Shown here in pieces: positions 44,996 through 52,095 of a DNA stretch of 64,000 nt (the first letter of the stretch is position 1; each line of letters opens with the position of its first letter). The translations under genes and the position numbers were made by a program. Source of the DNA: Staphylococcus intermedius NCTC 11048 (GTDB lineage: Bacteria; Bacillota; Bacilli; Staphylococcales; Staphylococcaceae). Location: assembly GCF_002902385.1 (NCBI RefSeq), contig NZ_PPQH01000029.1:1-64000 (forward strand), in the 5' to 3' direction. The notes beneath the pieces were generated by a model that worked only from the letters and a program-made list of their open reading frames with translations, had not been told where the DNA came from and searched no databases.

Positions 44996-45259
44996 TCTTT
45001 AAAGTTGATAGCGGTGTACTATTTTGAATGTCATCTATTGTAGGAGAGGGCTGGGCATTTCATTGTGTCCCAGCCCCTAATCTTTGTATCGGAGTCGTCT
45101 GTGAAAGTGATTTTAGAAATAGCAATCTTAAAAATATAACTTTTAAGATCAGTGCTATCTTTTATCCTATACTACCTCTGAAAAATATTGGCGTGCTTTT
45201 TGGAAATCTCATCCTTGTACTTTCATCACTATCAATCAAATCATGATGAATACCTTCTT
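44996..45259. other. Intergenic stretch with CTGGG palindrome
   Basis: Holds GGGCTGGG...CCCAGCCCC at about 45046-45078, a hairpin related to 23381-23429 and 3533-3564, and the shared TTAAAGTTGATAGCG. It probably ends transcription of the convergent GNAT and HAD genes. No gene is seen. Confidence 0.55.
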
Positions 45260-45946
45260 TTACATTAAAATCTCTTTCAACGCTTCAATATGCTCTATCG
45301 TATACGTCGGTTGAATCGTCGTTTGATTTTCAAGTTGTCGATGATTAAACCAACACGTATCAATTCCCGCATTGATGCCACCTTGAATATCTGAAGTGAG
45401 CGAATCCCCTACGATTAAGAAGTCCTTTTTATCATACTGAGAAAACACCTCAAAAACAGCTTCAAAAAATGCGACATTGGGCTTTTGTGCCCCTACTTGA
45501 TCTGATATGAAAATATGATCCATCATCGAATGTAGATTCGTTTGCGCAATACGTCGCTTTTGCGTATCCGTTACACCGTTTGTCACAATGGCTAAAGTAT
45601 ATTGTGAAGAAAGGGTGTCTAACATCGGCATAACACCTGTGAGCCATTTAATTGGTGCACGTGCCAATCCATCTCGAAAGATAATATCTGCTTCTTGACG
45701 ATTCACTGTCATGTCATAAGTCTCAAATGTTTCTATAAAACGATGACTCAACACTTCCGCTTTTGTAATTTCTCCACGCTGAAATGCTTCCCAATGATTT
45801 TGGTTAATTTCCTTAAAACGCTTATAGTTATGTATGCGTGATGGTACTTCATAATGACGCATTAAATGTGCATATGCTTGCACTTCAGCATCATGAAAAT
45901 CTACCAAAGTATCATCAAAATCGAATAAAATCACTTTATAATTCAA
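45260..45946 (-). CDS. HAD-family YjjG-like 5'-nucleotidase
   Basis: A 228-residue haloacid-dehalogenase phosphatase. The catalytic loop is ILFDFDDTLVDFHD at about 6-19 (the first Asp is the nucleophile), motif II is VTNGV near 110, and motif IV is IVGDSLTSDIQGG near 170. YjjG-type enzymes clear non-canonical pyrimidine nucleotides. I chose TTG 45946, eight bases after GGGAGG, which begins at the expected family position; the frame extends to 46021 but the added residues look non-native. The family is secure; the substrate is inferred. Confidence 0.85.
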   Translation of the reverse strand: MNYKVILFDFDDTLVDFHDAEVQAYAHLMRHYEVPSRIHNYKRFKEINQNHWEAFQRGEITKAEVLSHRFIETFETYDMTVNRQEADIIFRDGLARAPIKWLTGVMPMLDTLSSQYTLAIVTNGVTDTQKRRIAQTNLHSMMDHIFISDQVGAQKPNVAFFEAVFEVFSQYDKKDFLIVGDSLTSDIQGGINAGIDTCWFNHRQLENQTTIQPTYTIEHIEALKEILM

Positions 45947-46096
45947 ATTCCACGCCTCCCGAATAATAATCAAACCTTCTCTAAGCGTATCAAATGATGT
46001 ATGTCCTGTCATACGTTTCACCTGACAAACATCAGATCTGTGATAAAACTATGGAAATTTCGAATAACCATACCTTTTAATTATCACATGCAACAT

Positions 46097-46153
46097 AAAA
46101 AAATGATACATTTCAGTGCTCACGTTCACCCTACGTGCACGAAATGTATCATC
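46097..46153 (-). terminator. Terminator of the beta-modulin gene
   Basis: ATGATACATTTC (46104-46115) pairs with GAAATGTATCAT (46142-46153). On the minus strand it is followed by TTTTTTT. It lies 65 bases after the small modulin gene. Confidence 0.88.
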
Positions 46154-46217
46154 TAATCAAAAATATTTATTGTTAAGGAAAGTTGATATTTAAATTACCA
46201 AAAGTTGAAACTATGAA

Positions 46218-46349
46218 TTAACCAAAGAAACCACTAATCACGCTAATACCGTTTGCTACAATGTCAGCAATACTTGTACCTAATGTCACCCAGTCGTGGT
46301 TAATTCCTGCCTCGATTGTATTTTTAATTGCCTCGAATAATTCTGTCAT
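46218..46349 (-). CDS. Beta-class phenol-soluble modulin
   Basis: A 43-residue secreted amphipathic peptide, MTELFEAIKNTIEAGINHDW followed by VTLGTSIADIVANG and ending ISVISGFFG. It aligns position by position with staphylococcal PSM-beta peptides (LFxAIKxTxxAxI, LGTSIxxIVxNG, FG). A GGAGGG ribosome binding site precedes ATG 46349. Beta modulins promote biofilm structuring, are exported without signal peptide by the Pmt ABC system and are agr-controlled. S. aureus also has its psm-beta genes near bshC. Only one copy is present here. An AgrA-type site lies at 46451-46480. Confidence 0.9.
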   Translation of the reverse strand: MTELFEAIKNTIEAGINHDWVTLGTSIADIVANGISVISGFFG

Positions 46350-46450
46350 AATAGAACCCTCCATCAAGATAATTAGTATTACAAAGCGTTGAATTGTTTG
46401 CTTTGTTGATTCAACTATAACGTATTTTAAAAATATTGCCGCCCATATTT

Positions 46451-46480
46451 CTTAACTCATTGGTTAGCATTCCTAACCGT
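46451..46480 (-). promoter_or_regulatory. AgrA-type tandem site for the beta-modulin gene
   Basis: On the minus strand ACGGTTAGG, a 12-base spacer and TGAGTTAAG form the direct-repeat pair expected of AgrA (about ACAGTTAAG, 12-bp spacing, 21-bp phase). It lies about 100 bases upstream of the start. A further half-site (ACAGTTGGGCAT, minus strand) is at 46511-46522. Confidence 0.75.
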
Positions 46481-46677
46481 TTGAAACCGTCCCAATTTTT
46501 TACAGTTATGATGCCCAACTGTTTTCTAAAAATTAATAATTACATTTAAAAACCAACTAACAATTAAAATCAAGATAATTTATAAATTTAACTTAACAAT
46601 AAACGTAGACACTTTGATATCAATTACATATTGGCAACGATATAATGCCTAACTGTATTTAAAAATCAACGTCAATG

Positions 46678-46707
46678 ACAGTTAAGCATTCAAATGAACG
46701 AGTTAAG
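46678..46707 (+). promoter_or_regulatory. AgrA-type tandem site for the alpha-like modulin gene
   Basis: ACAGTTAAG (46678-46686), a 12-base spacer and CGAGTTAAG (46699-46707) match the AgrA direct-repeat pair with exact 21-bp phasing, 75 bases before the start codon. An inverted half-site ATGCCTAACTGT lies at 46645-46656. AgrA binds modulin promoters directly in S. aureus. Confidence 0.8.
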
Positions 46708-46781
46708 TCGTAATCCCCTTTTAACCCAAGTCATCATTTAAAATAAAAATACAAGATAAACATATAAAGGAGGTTATCCAT

Positions 46782-46853
46782 ATGATGTGGGCAGATATTA
46801 TTTTAGGCATTATTAAAGTAATTAAAGGGTTAATTGATACATTCGCAAAATAA
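46782..46853 (+). CDS. Alpha-like phenol-soluble modulin
   Basis: A 22-23 residue peptide, MMWADIILGIIKVIKGLIDT followed by FAK. It is a single amphipathic helix very like S. aureus PSM-alpha peptides (GIIKVIKxLI core, and the DxFAK ending of alpha-4). AAAGGAGG lies eight bases before the first ATG, so the peptide is likely translated strongly. Short alpha modulins lyse host cells and are agr-activated. It is divergent from the beta-modulin gene, and a terminator follows at 46866-46898. It is too short for normal gene callers. Confidence 0.85.
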   Translation: MMWADIILGIIKVIKGLIDTFAK

Positions 46854-46865
46854 TCCTATCGTTTC

Positions 46866-46898
46866 AAAAGGCTGAGGCATTCATTGTCCAGCCTTTTT
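46866..46898 (+). terminator. Terminator of the alpha-like modulin gene
   Basis: AAAAGGCTG pairs with CAGCCTTTTT around a 14-base loop, 12 bases after the stop codon. A clear rho-independent terminator that supports a real transcript for the tiny gene. Confidence 0.88.
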
Positions 46899-47234
46899 CC
46901 ATGTAGTGCGATTGATAGCACTCTTCCCAATCCCATTCGAATCAACCCATGCGCCATGTTAAATATCACTGTTCGCATTGAATGTGTCCAGATGCGGTTT
47001 CCATTCTTCAAAACACCTTACTTATCATTTTCAAATTTCATCTCTCATATGTAAAAGAAGACACACACTCATCCCTCAATGAAATGACTGGATACTTTCC
47101 ATCTTCAAAACATGAAAAAAGCAATGCAAGAAAATACAATCCAAAAGCTTGTTTGATGTATTTTTGAAAAATAGTGATTTGTTTTTGGAACATATCGTGA
47201 TATTATAACTTCAAAAAGAACCGAGGCGTCAAAG
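46899..47234. other. Intergenic stretch before the potassium channel gene
   Basis: About 330 bases without a supportable gene. Its end carries a GAGGCG site before ATG 47235. I see no named regulatory element here. Confidence 0.5.
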
Positions 47235-48539
47235 ATGTATAGTAAAAGACAACCTATCCTGCTTTATCTTATTTTGTTTTTAAGTACAACGTTAATTGGG
47301 AGTCTTCTTCTTTACTTACCTTGGACGGGTCAGAAGCCGATTTCTTTTATCGATGCGATGTATGTCGCGACGAGTGCTTTTACAGTAACCGGACTCACGA
47401 CTGTGGATATTACAGAACAGTTTAACGTTTTAGGTGATACGGTAATTATGCTTCTGATTCAAATTGGAGGTATGGGAATCGTTGCTGTGTCTTTATTGGC
47501 ACTGATGATTTCGCAAAAGAAAATTTCATTTCAAAACAATCAATTATTCAAATTAGAACTAAACATTGACGAAAACATCAATGTCGTTGACTTCGCAAAA
47601 TTTATTTTCATCTTCACAATTGTATTTGAAACGTTAGGCGCTATAGTACTTGCAACTGTATTCGTGCCTGAGTATGGATGGTCAGAAGGGATATTCATAA
47701 GTGTCTTTACTTCCATTTCCGCTCTAAATAATGCTGGGTTTTCTTTATTCAGTGACAATTTAATTGCATATGCGAGTGATCCCGTTGTCAATTTGATCAT
47801 CGCTTTATTAATAATTGTAGGTGGTATCGGCTATATCGTGCTATTCGACCTTATCACAACACGACAATTAAAACGACTACACGTCCACACGAAGGTCACA
47901 TTGTTTGTAACGTTGATCTTAATTGTTGTAGGAACGCTCGGCTTTTTAATCTTAGAACATCATCACGCATTAAAAGGAATGTCATTTCCACAACAAGTCT
48001 TAGTCTCATTTTTCCAATCTGTCAGTACGCGTACAGCAGGTTTTAACACGATAGACTTCTCACACCTCGCACCGGGCACGCTCATGTTGACGATGATTTT
48101 AATGTTTATTGGTGCTGGTCCTATTAGTGCAGCCGGTGGGATTAAAGTGACTACATTTACACTTGTACTTTTATATGTGGTGACGTCATTGAAAGGTCAC
48201 CGCCACACACAACTCTTTCATCGCTCAATTGATCAAAAACAAACACAAAAAGCGGTTGCGATTACATTAACTGCGATGATGTTTAACATAATCATTATTT
48301 TTTGGTTTGCAGTAGCCCAACCGAACTTACAATTTGAGGCCATTGCTTTTGAAGTCATTTCCGCATTTGGGACAGTAGGCTTATCAACAGGAATTTCTGC
48401 AGAGTACGATACCTTTGCGAAGGTACTCATTATTATCACGATGATTGCCGGTAAAATTGGCGTCCTTACATTATTAGGTGTCCTACACAATCGTACAAGA
48501 GAAACATTTCATTATGCGAAAAGCCATTTATATTTATAA
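47235..48539 (+). CDS. Ktr/Trk-type potassium uptake channel subunit
   Basis: A 434-residue membrane protein of the TrkH/KtrB superfamily: four M1-P-M2 units whose P-loops read TSAFTVTGLTT, SALNNAGFSLFSDN, STRTAGFNTIDF and SAFGTVGLSTGIS, each centred on the selectivity-filter Gly. Sodium or proton-coupled potassium entry is expected once paired with a cytosolic RCK subunit (KtrA/KtrC), which is not encoded nearby. It could be KtrB or KtrD; sequence alone does not let me choose. It is monocistronic with a terminator at 48544-48588. Confidence 0.9.
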   Translation: MYSKRQPILLYLILFLSTTLIGSLLLYLPWTGQKPISFIDAMYVATSAFTVTGLTTVDITEQFNVLGDTVIMLLIQIGGMGIVAVSLLALMISQKKISFQNNQLFKLELNIDENINVVDFAKFIFIFTIVFETLGAIVLATVFVPEYGWSEGIFISVFTSISALNNAGFSLFSDNLIAYASDPVVNLIIALLIIVGGIGYIVLFDLITTRQLKRLHVHTKVTLFVTLILIVVGTLGFLILEHHHALKGMSFPQQVLVSFFQSVSTRTAGFNTIDFSHLAPGTLMLTMILMFIGAGPISAAGGIKVTTFTLVLLYVVTSLKGHRHTQLFHRSIDQKQTQKAVAITLTAMMFNIIIIFWFAVAQPNLQFEAIAFEVISAFGTVGLSTGISAEYDTFAKVLIIITMIAGKIGVLTLLGVLHNRTRETFHYAKSHLYL

Positions 48540-48543
48540 AAGC

Positions 48544-48588
48544 AAAAAACACGCCATCACACCTTGTAAAATGTGATGACGTGTTTTT
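48544..48588. terminator. Terminator between potassium channel and VOC genes
   Basis: AAAAAACACG(CC)ATCACA pairs with TGTGATG(A)CGTGTTTTT. A/T runs on both sides suit both convergent genes. Confidence 0.85.
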
Positions 48589-48663
48589 AGTTCATCCCGA
48601 TGCAAACTTGAGCATTTAACGAAATCAAAATGATAACGTCCTAACCTATACATTCACTTCCGA

Positions 48664-49107
48664 TTACTGCGCTGATGTATCCTGGCCGTGAATCATCCAA
48701 CGAATACCGTAACGATCTGTAAATACGTCCATTTTTCCACCCCAGAATTGTTCTTCTAAAGGCATTTCAACTGTAATACTTTCATGATCTTTCACGCGGT
48801 CATATAACGCTTCAATTTCTTGTGCATCCTCCGCAATATTCACATCGTAATCTAACATGAGTGAAATCGCACCGTTAATTGTCGCTGCTTTACCAAATGA
48901 ATCAGACCCAAACAGTTGTGTTGATGCAATCGTAAATTCCGCATGCATCGTCGCATCCGTCGCATCTTCTTGTGAAAGACCAAAATGTCCCGCTTGTTCT
49001 TTAGTTACTGGTAGACGATTAATTTCAGTTGCTCCAAAAACTTCCTCATAATATTCTAACGCTTCTTTAGTATTTTCAAATGCAATATATGGATATAATT
49101 TTGTCAT
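48664..49107 (-). CDS. VOC-family PhnB-like protein (second paralogue)
   Basis: A 147-residue glyoxalase/PhnB-fold protein: MTKLYPYIAFENTKEALEYY at the start, SIAL-type central strands (GAISLMLDYDV), and the closing pair EQFWGGKMDVFTDRYGIRWM. ATG 49107 follows AAAGGGAG; an ATG at 49125 gives six more residues but has no such site. No reaction is assigned to this subgroup. It is distinct from the shorter paralogue at 2317-2730. Confidence 0.8.
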   Translation of the reverse strand: MTKLYPYIAFENTKEALEYYEEVFGATEINRLPVTKEQAGHFGLSQEDATDATMHAEFTIASTQLFGSDSFGKAATINGAISLMLDYDVNIAEDAQEIEALYDRVKDHESITVEMPLEEQFWGGKMDVFTDRYGIRWMIHGQDTSAQ

Positions 49108-49307
49108 GGTCCATCTCCCTTTCATATTTAACGTACTTCACTACTATATACCTTTTAATCAAATAAAAGAAACAAAGTGACTGTTAAGCTTCGCATTTAA
49201 TTAAATTTGATTCGATAAGGGAAGAAAATGTTATGCTTTTTTTATATTACGGATGACATTCTCTTCAGATGAATATTTAAAGCCTCAACATGATGTATAA
49301 ATGCAAT

Positions 49308-49355
49308 AAAACACCGTTATATCACGTTTCAATTCACGTGATATAACGGTGTTTT
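49308..49355 (-). terminator. Terminator after tRNA-Arg
   Basis: A perfect 19-bp inverted repeat, AAAACACCGTTATATCACG and its complement, with a 10-base loop, 22 bases beyond the tRNA 3' end. Both ends are A/T runs. Confidence 0.92.
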
Positions 49356-49376
49356 AATAAACTTAAACTTAGTTAG

Positions 49377-49450
49377 CGTCCTGGGAGGGATTCGAACCCC
49401 CGACCGATGGCTTAGAAGGCCATTGCTCTATCCAGCTGAGCTACCAGGAC
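49377..49450 (-). tRNA. tRNA-Arg (anticodon TCT)
   Basis: On the minus strand GTCCTGG and CCAGGAC form the acceptor stem, AGCTCAGCTGGATAGAGC is the D arm, ATGGC-CTTCTAA-GCCAT the anticodon arm with TCT, and GGGGGTTCGAATCCCTC the T arm. CCA is not encoded. It reads AGA codons. The 5' end faces the prophage region, so this gene is not the usual integration target for it. Confidence 0.95.
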
Positions 49451-49616
49451 ATTTTCAACACAAGGATAATTATAACGAATCGGACATTATAAATCAATAT
49501 AAGCTTAAGAAAAAAATTAAACATTTAACACCTAATACAAAAATTTACAACAAATAGATGTGTAGAATCATCTTTTTTATTACCATAACGATTTAGAATG
49601 CTATTGTGTAATTGTT

Positions 49617-49727
49617 TTATAGCCGTTGCATCTCCTCATTCACACGATCATTCACTAACTTAAGTTGCGCTTCAGTACTCGCATCATTAAAAAACTGTAA
49701 GCTTAACTTTTACCATTGTTCTTTCAT
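49617..49727 (-). pseudogene. Remnant of a small phage ORF
   Basis: ATG 49727 gives five codons and then a stop; in the same frame the remainder reads LQFFNDASTEAQLKLVNDRV to NEEMQRL, protein-like and charged. It looks like the end of a phage gene cut at the repeat boundary. I do not recognise the family. Confidence 0.3.
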
Positions 49728-49880
49728 ATTTCGCACCTCATTTAAATCTACTCTTGCAAGTTTGATGTCATTGCATGGTGTGGACGACACTTGCATCTTT
49801 TAACGCCATAAGCACGGTTTGGGCAATAAAAAAAGCCACTGCAGCACAGTCGCTTAAAAATGGGTATAAAAAGAGCACCT
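49724..49880. repeat. 157-bp direct repeat, left copy
   Basis: Matches 51005-51161 at all but one position by eye (GCAGC versus GCAAC near 49837). Each copy begins, in the minus direction, inside the 3' arm of a terminator and ends at a TCATAT sequence before a different gene end. Spacing between copies is 1281 bases. Confidence 0.9.
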
Positions 49881-49911
49881 GGATGAATGAGTTACTGTTT
49901 CATCAGGTGCT
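49874..49911 (-). terminator. Terminator of the JAMM-type cassette
   Basis: AGCACCTG (49874-49881) pairs with CAGGTGCT (49904-49911), followed on the minus strand by TCTTTTTA. It overlaps the end of the left 157-bp repeat. Confidence 0.75.
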
Positions 49912-50051
49912 TATTTTTGTTTATTTTGTTTTTCTTCTTGTTCTCTTTTTTCTCTTTCTTCTCTTTCTTCTGCAAACCTTTTTTCTAATTGCTCAAATAT
50001 TTTTATAGCTTCTTCACGAGTTACTGGTAAATCTAGCCCTAAAGGAATCAT
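49911..50051 (-). CDS. Small charged protein, possible immunity partner
   Basis: A 46-residue ORF: MIPLGLDLPVTREEAIKIF then a helical Glu/Lys/Arg-rich tail (EQLEKRFAEEREEREKREQ). It starts four bases after the stop of the minor-head/JAMM frame and ends at a terminator, as a toxin partner gene would. I do not recognise the family. The immunity idea rests only on position. Confidence 0.45.
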   Translation of the reverse strand: MIPLGLDLPVTREEAIKIFEQLEKRFAEEREEREKREQEEKQNKQK

Positions 50052-50055
50052 AATA

Positions 50056-50987
50056 TCATCTCACTTTATACTCTATTATTCCCCTATTATATAATTTTCT
50101 CAATGCTTTTTCAACATCCTTATCGTTAATAGCCTTTCCTGTATTTGTAACAATAGTCATTGTTTTTTTAGTTTCACGGTCATTAAACATAATCAAATCA
50201 TAAGTTGAAAAACTCGAACCACCCGGGTGATTATGCATCAGTATTAACGACTTTCCAGGGCTATTTAACAATCTGTCAGTTGCATTGAATCCTGGTTTGA
50301 AATCCACATCATATTGTGTCCCTTTAGCTTCAGCCGGCTCTTTTTCATCTTTACCTTTAGAAACAAACGCATATTCATTACTGTCATTTTCAGTCATCTC
50401 TTTTCTTAACAACCTCTTATGCTGTTCTTGGATATAAAGACTTTCCTCTTCTGTATGACCTGGAATATTTACAAACTCCACGTTGTCTATATCTCTTTCA
50501 GTAATCCAATGCTTCTTAGGTTTATGTGCCGCTTCAACATTATTCGTATCAATTTTCCTAGCATCCCCGTCTTTCAATTGATACTTCCCTTGTCTATCTT
50601 TGAAAAACTTCTCACGCCAGTTACCAACATAAGGGACTGTCGTACTTCGACAATGGGGGTGCATTAGTGGGGCATTTACACCAGGCATCATGTCTTTGGC
50701 TTTAAACACTTGATGATCATAATGACGATAGATTTTTGATGTCTTTCATCACGTTTCGCCACAAACTCATATTCAGCGTCGTCACGCATCGTTTCTAAAT
50801 AATGTATTTTCTGCGCTTCTGTTTGGACACGTGCAGCTTCGGTAATCAATAACCTTTTCGTATTAGCGACTGTCTGTTGTTGTTTCTTACGTATCCCTGG
50901 CACAAACTCATACGAATGACGTCCACATAACATCACATGACTTGCCATCCGTTCCATATCTTTTCTCAGTTCATCTTGATTGTTCAA
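50056..50987 (-). pseudogene. Frameshifted SPP1 gp7-type minor head protein with JAMM-like C-terminal domain
   Basis: Two overlapping frames form one phage protein. The first (50688-50987) has the head-morphogenesis stretch RLLITEAARVQTEAQK; the second (50056-50709) resumes with KDMMPGVNAPLMHPHCRS, the gp7/Mu F signature. Restoring one missing base near 50742 would read ERTSKIYRHYDHQVFKAKD through the joint. The N-terminal part of a normal gp7 protein is absent. After the signature comes a separate domain ending ILMHNHPGGSSFSTYD, a JAMM/RadC-like metal motif (HxHP...SxxD). Such C-terminal tips on gp7 proteins are known as toxin domains. Confidence 0.7.
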
Positions 50988-51004
50988 AGCCTTTCATTAA
51001 TTCG

Positions 51005-51161
51005 TCATATTTCGCACCTCATTTAAATCTACTCTTGCAAGTTTGATGTCATTGCATGGTGTGGACGACACTTGCATCTTTTAACGCCATAAGCACGGTT
51101 TGGGCAATAAAAAAAGCCACTGCAACACAGTCGCTTAAAAATGGGTATAAAAAGAGCACCT
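51005..51161. repeat. 157-bp direct repeat, right copy
   Basis: The partner of 49724-49880. It lies between the LSM-like gene and the minor-head remnant. On the minus strand one frame reads CPNRAYGVKRCKCRPHHAMT, a Cys-rich tail before a stop, which may be the relic of another phage gene end carried by both copies. Confidence 0.9.
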
Positions 51162-51185
51162 CAACCTTTTTATCGGCTAGGTGCT
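51155..51185 (-). terminator. Terminator after the LSM-like gene
   Basis: AGCACCT (51155-51161) pairs with AGGTGCT (51179-51185), followed on the minus strand by CTTTTTAT. The 5' arm differs from that of the left terminator, but the 3' arm belongs to the shared repeat. Confidence 0.75.
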
Positions 51186-51379
51186 TAATCTAAAATTTCG
51201 ATTGATTTAATTTGACTTTCATTAAAATCATATAAATTTATACCATTATATAAATTTATAGAATCTTCTCCACTTTCATTATCCATTTCATCGTCATAAT
51301 CAGTAGCCTTACCGATGAATAGTAGACCGTCAGTCAGTTCTATTCGTACAGTTTTTCCGACATATGTCCATAGTTCCAT
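51185..51379 (-). CDS. Small LSM-like protein, putative immunity protein
   Basis: A 64-residue acidic protein, beginning MELWTYVGKTVRIELTDGLL and ending IKSIEILD, with the five-strand Sm/LSM-like pattern (VGKxVRI, DGxxFIGKxxDY, IKSIEIL). Its ATG overlaps the stop of a toxin-50-like tail by one base (TAATG), so the two would be translationally coupled. LSM-like small proteins are often found directly after polymorphic-toxin tips. I infer an immunity role. No partner toxin is intact here. Confidence 0.55.
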   Translation of the reverse strand: MELWTYVGKTVRIELTDGLLFIGKATDYDDEMDNESGEDSINLYNGINLYDFNESQIKSIEILD

Positions 51380-51543
51380 TACTTATTCTTCTCATTTTTA
51401 GGGACAACGTGGCTACCCGTTTTTGAGTAGTGCACCTTCCCAAATTTCGTTTCTATAAACTCGCCATCAGTATATACTTTACCGACAGTTTTACCAAAAT
51501 CTATAACTTCTCTGTTCAACCAAATTTCCGTTTCATCTGGTGC
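51379..51543 (-). pseudogene. Toxin-50-like C-terminal tail, copy 1
   Basis: 54 codons directly after the TGA of the 61-residue ORF, in the same frame: APDETEIWLNREVIDFGKTV, then GKVYTDGEFIETKFGKVHYS and KTGSHVVPKNEKNK. The HYSKTGSHVVP ending is characteristic of the bacterial toxin 50 (Ntox50) domain as I know it, found at ends of gp7-type phage proteins and other toxins. The N-terminal half of that domain is missing and there is no start codon, so it is a tail fragment. Confidence 0.6.
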
Positions 51544-51729
51544 TCATTCAGGTTTAATTCCAAAGGCTAAATATGTGATTTCTTCGTCTGTTAATTCAAA
51601 AAAACCCTCTGGGGGCTCAATCGGTTCAAGAGGCATATCTTCGACATCGGGCGCCTTTGTTTTTTTACTCGCTTCATCTATCTCCGCCCTCATTCTATCA
51701 AGTTTTTCATAATCAAGTTCCTTTTTCAT
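51544..51729 (-). CDS. 61-residue acidic protein of the toxin-cassette region
   Basis: MKKELDYEKLDRMRAEIDEA at the start, a Pro/Glu-rich middle (DMPLEPIEPPEGFF) and LTDEEITYLAFGIKPE at the end. AGGAGG lies before ATG 51729. It has a decayed paralogue next door at 51892-52067 with the same downstream toxin-tail arrangement. Small acidic proteins of this kind often follow toxin tips as antidotes. I do not recognise the family. It could be immunity to a lost toxin. Confidence 0.55.
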   Translation of the reverse strand: MKKELDYEKLDRMRAEIDEASKKTKAPDVEDMPLEPIEPPEGFFELTDEEITYLAFGIKPE

Positions 51730-51891
51730 AAAATACCCTCCTTTTCATAAGGTACAACATGAGTGACTGTTTTTGAGTAGTGGACTATCCCCATTTTGTT
51801 GCTATAAATTTACTATCAATATATGCCTTACCGATAGTTTTACCCAAACTATAACTTCTCTGTTCAACCAATTTTCCGTTTCATCTGGTGC
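51730..51891 (-). pseudogene. Toxin-50-like C-terminal tail, degraded copy 2
   Basis: Starts APDETENWLNREVI in frame after the stop of the decayed 61-residue copy, then shifts frame, with a second frame recovering IVHYSKTVTHVVPYEKEG. It matches copy 1 at the DNA level along its length with small indels. Clearly non-functional. Confidence 0.55.
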
Positions 51892-52067
51892 TTATTCGGG
51901 TTTAATTCCAAAGGCAACATATCTAAATTCTTCGTCTGTTAATTCATAAAAACCCTCTGGAGGCTCAATCCATGGTAAAGGAGCATCTTCCACATCAGGA
52001 AAATCTATATTATCTGTAATTTCTCTGATTTTAGCCTTCATTCTATCAAGTTTTTCATAATCAACAT
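51892..52067 (-). pseudogene. Decayed paralogue of the 61-residue protein
   Basis: Reads YEKLDRMKAKIREITDNI, then DFPDVEDAPLPWIEPPEGFY and ELTDEEFRYVAFGIKPE. Compared with copy 1, ten bases (AAAAAGGAAC) are missing right after the ATG, putting the start codon at 52067 out of frame. Only an internal ATG remains. It is preceded by AGGAGGGG and TATAAT (minus strand, 52090-52095). Confidence 0.65.
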
Positions 52068-52089
52068 AAAATCCCCTCCTAACGCCTTT

Positions 52090-52095
52090 ATTATA
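52090..52095 (-). promoter_or_regulatory. Possible -10 box for the cassette array
   Basis: A perfect TATAAT on the minus strand, 23 bases before the out-of-frame ATG of the decayed copy. The -35 box is not clear. It suggests that the array has a promoter of its own, apart from the late phage operon. Confidence 0.4.

Larger units (their letters stand above)
49451..49910. other. Junction between tRNA-Arg and the prophage remnants
   Basis: AT-rich, holding a decayed frame (49617-49727), the left 157-bp repeat (49724-49880) and a terminator (49874-49911). The tRNA promoter should lie just after 49450. No intact gene is seen. Confidence 0.5.

Noticed and set aside
45946..46021. Longer start of the HAD nucleotidase at 46021
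   Set aside because: A TTG with GGGAGG eight bases upstream at 45946 puts the catalytic loop at the normal family position. The extra 25 residues do not resemble the family.
49377..49450. tRNA-Arg as the prophage attachment site
   Set aside because: Phages normally recreate the 3' end of the tRNA. Here the 3' end faces away from the prophage, and no copy of the tRNA end is seen on the phage side.
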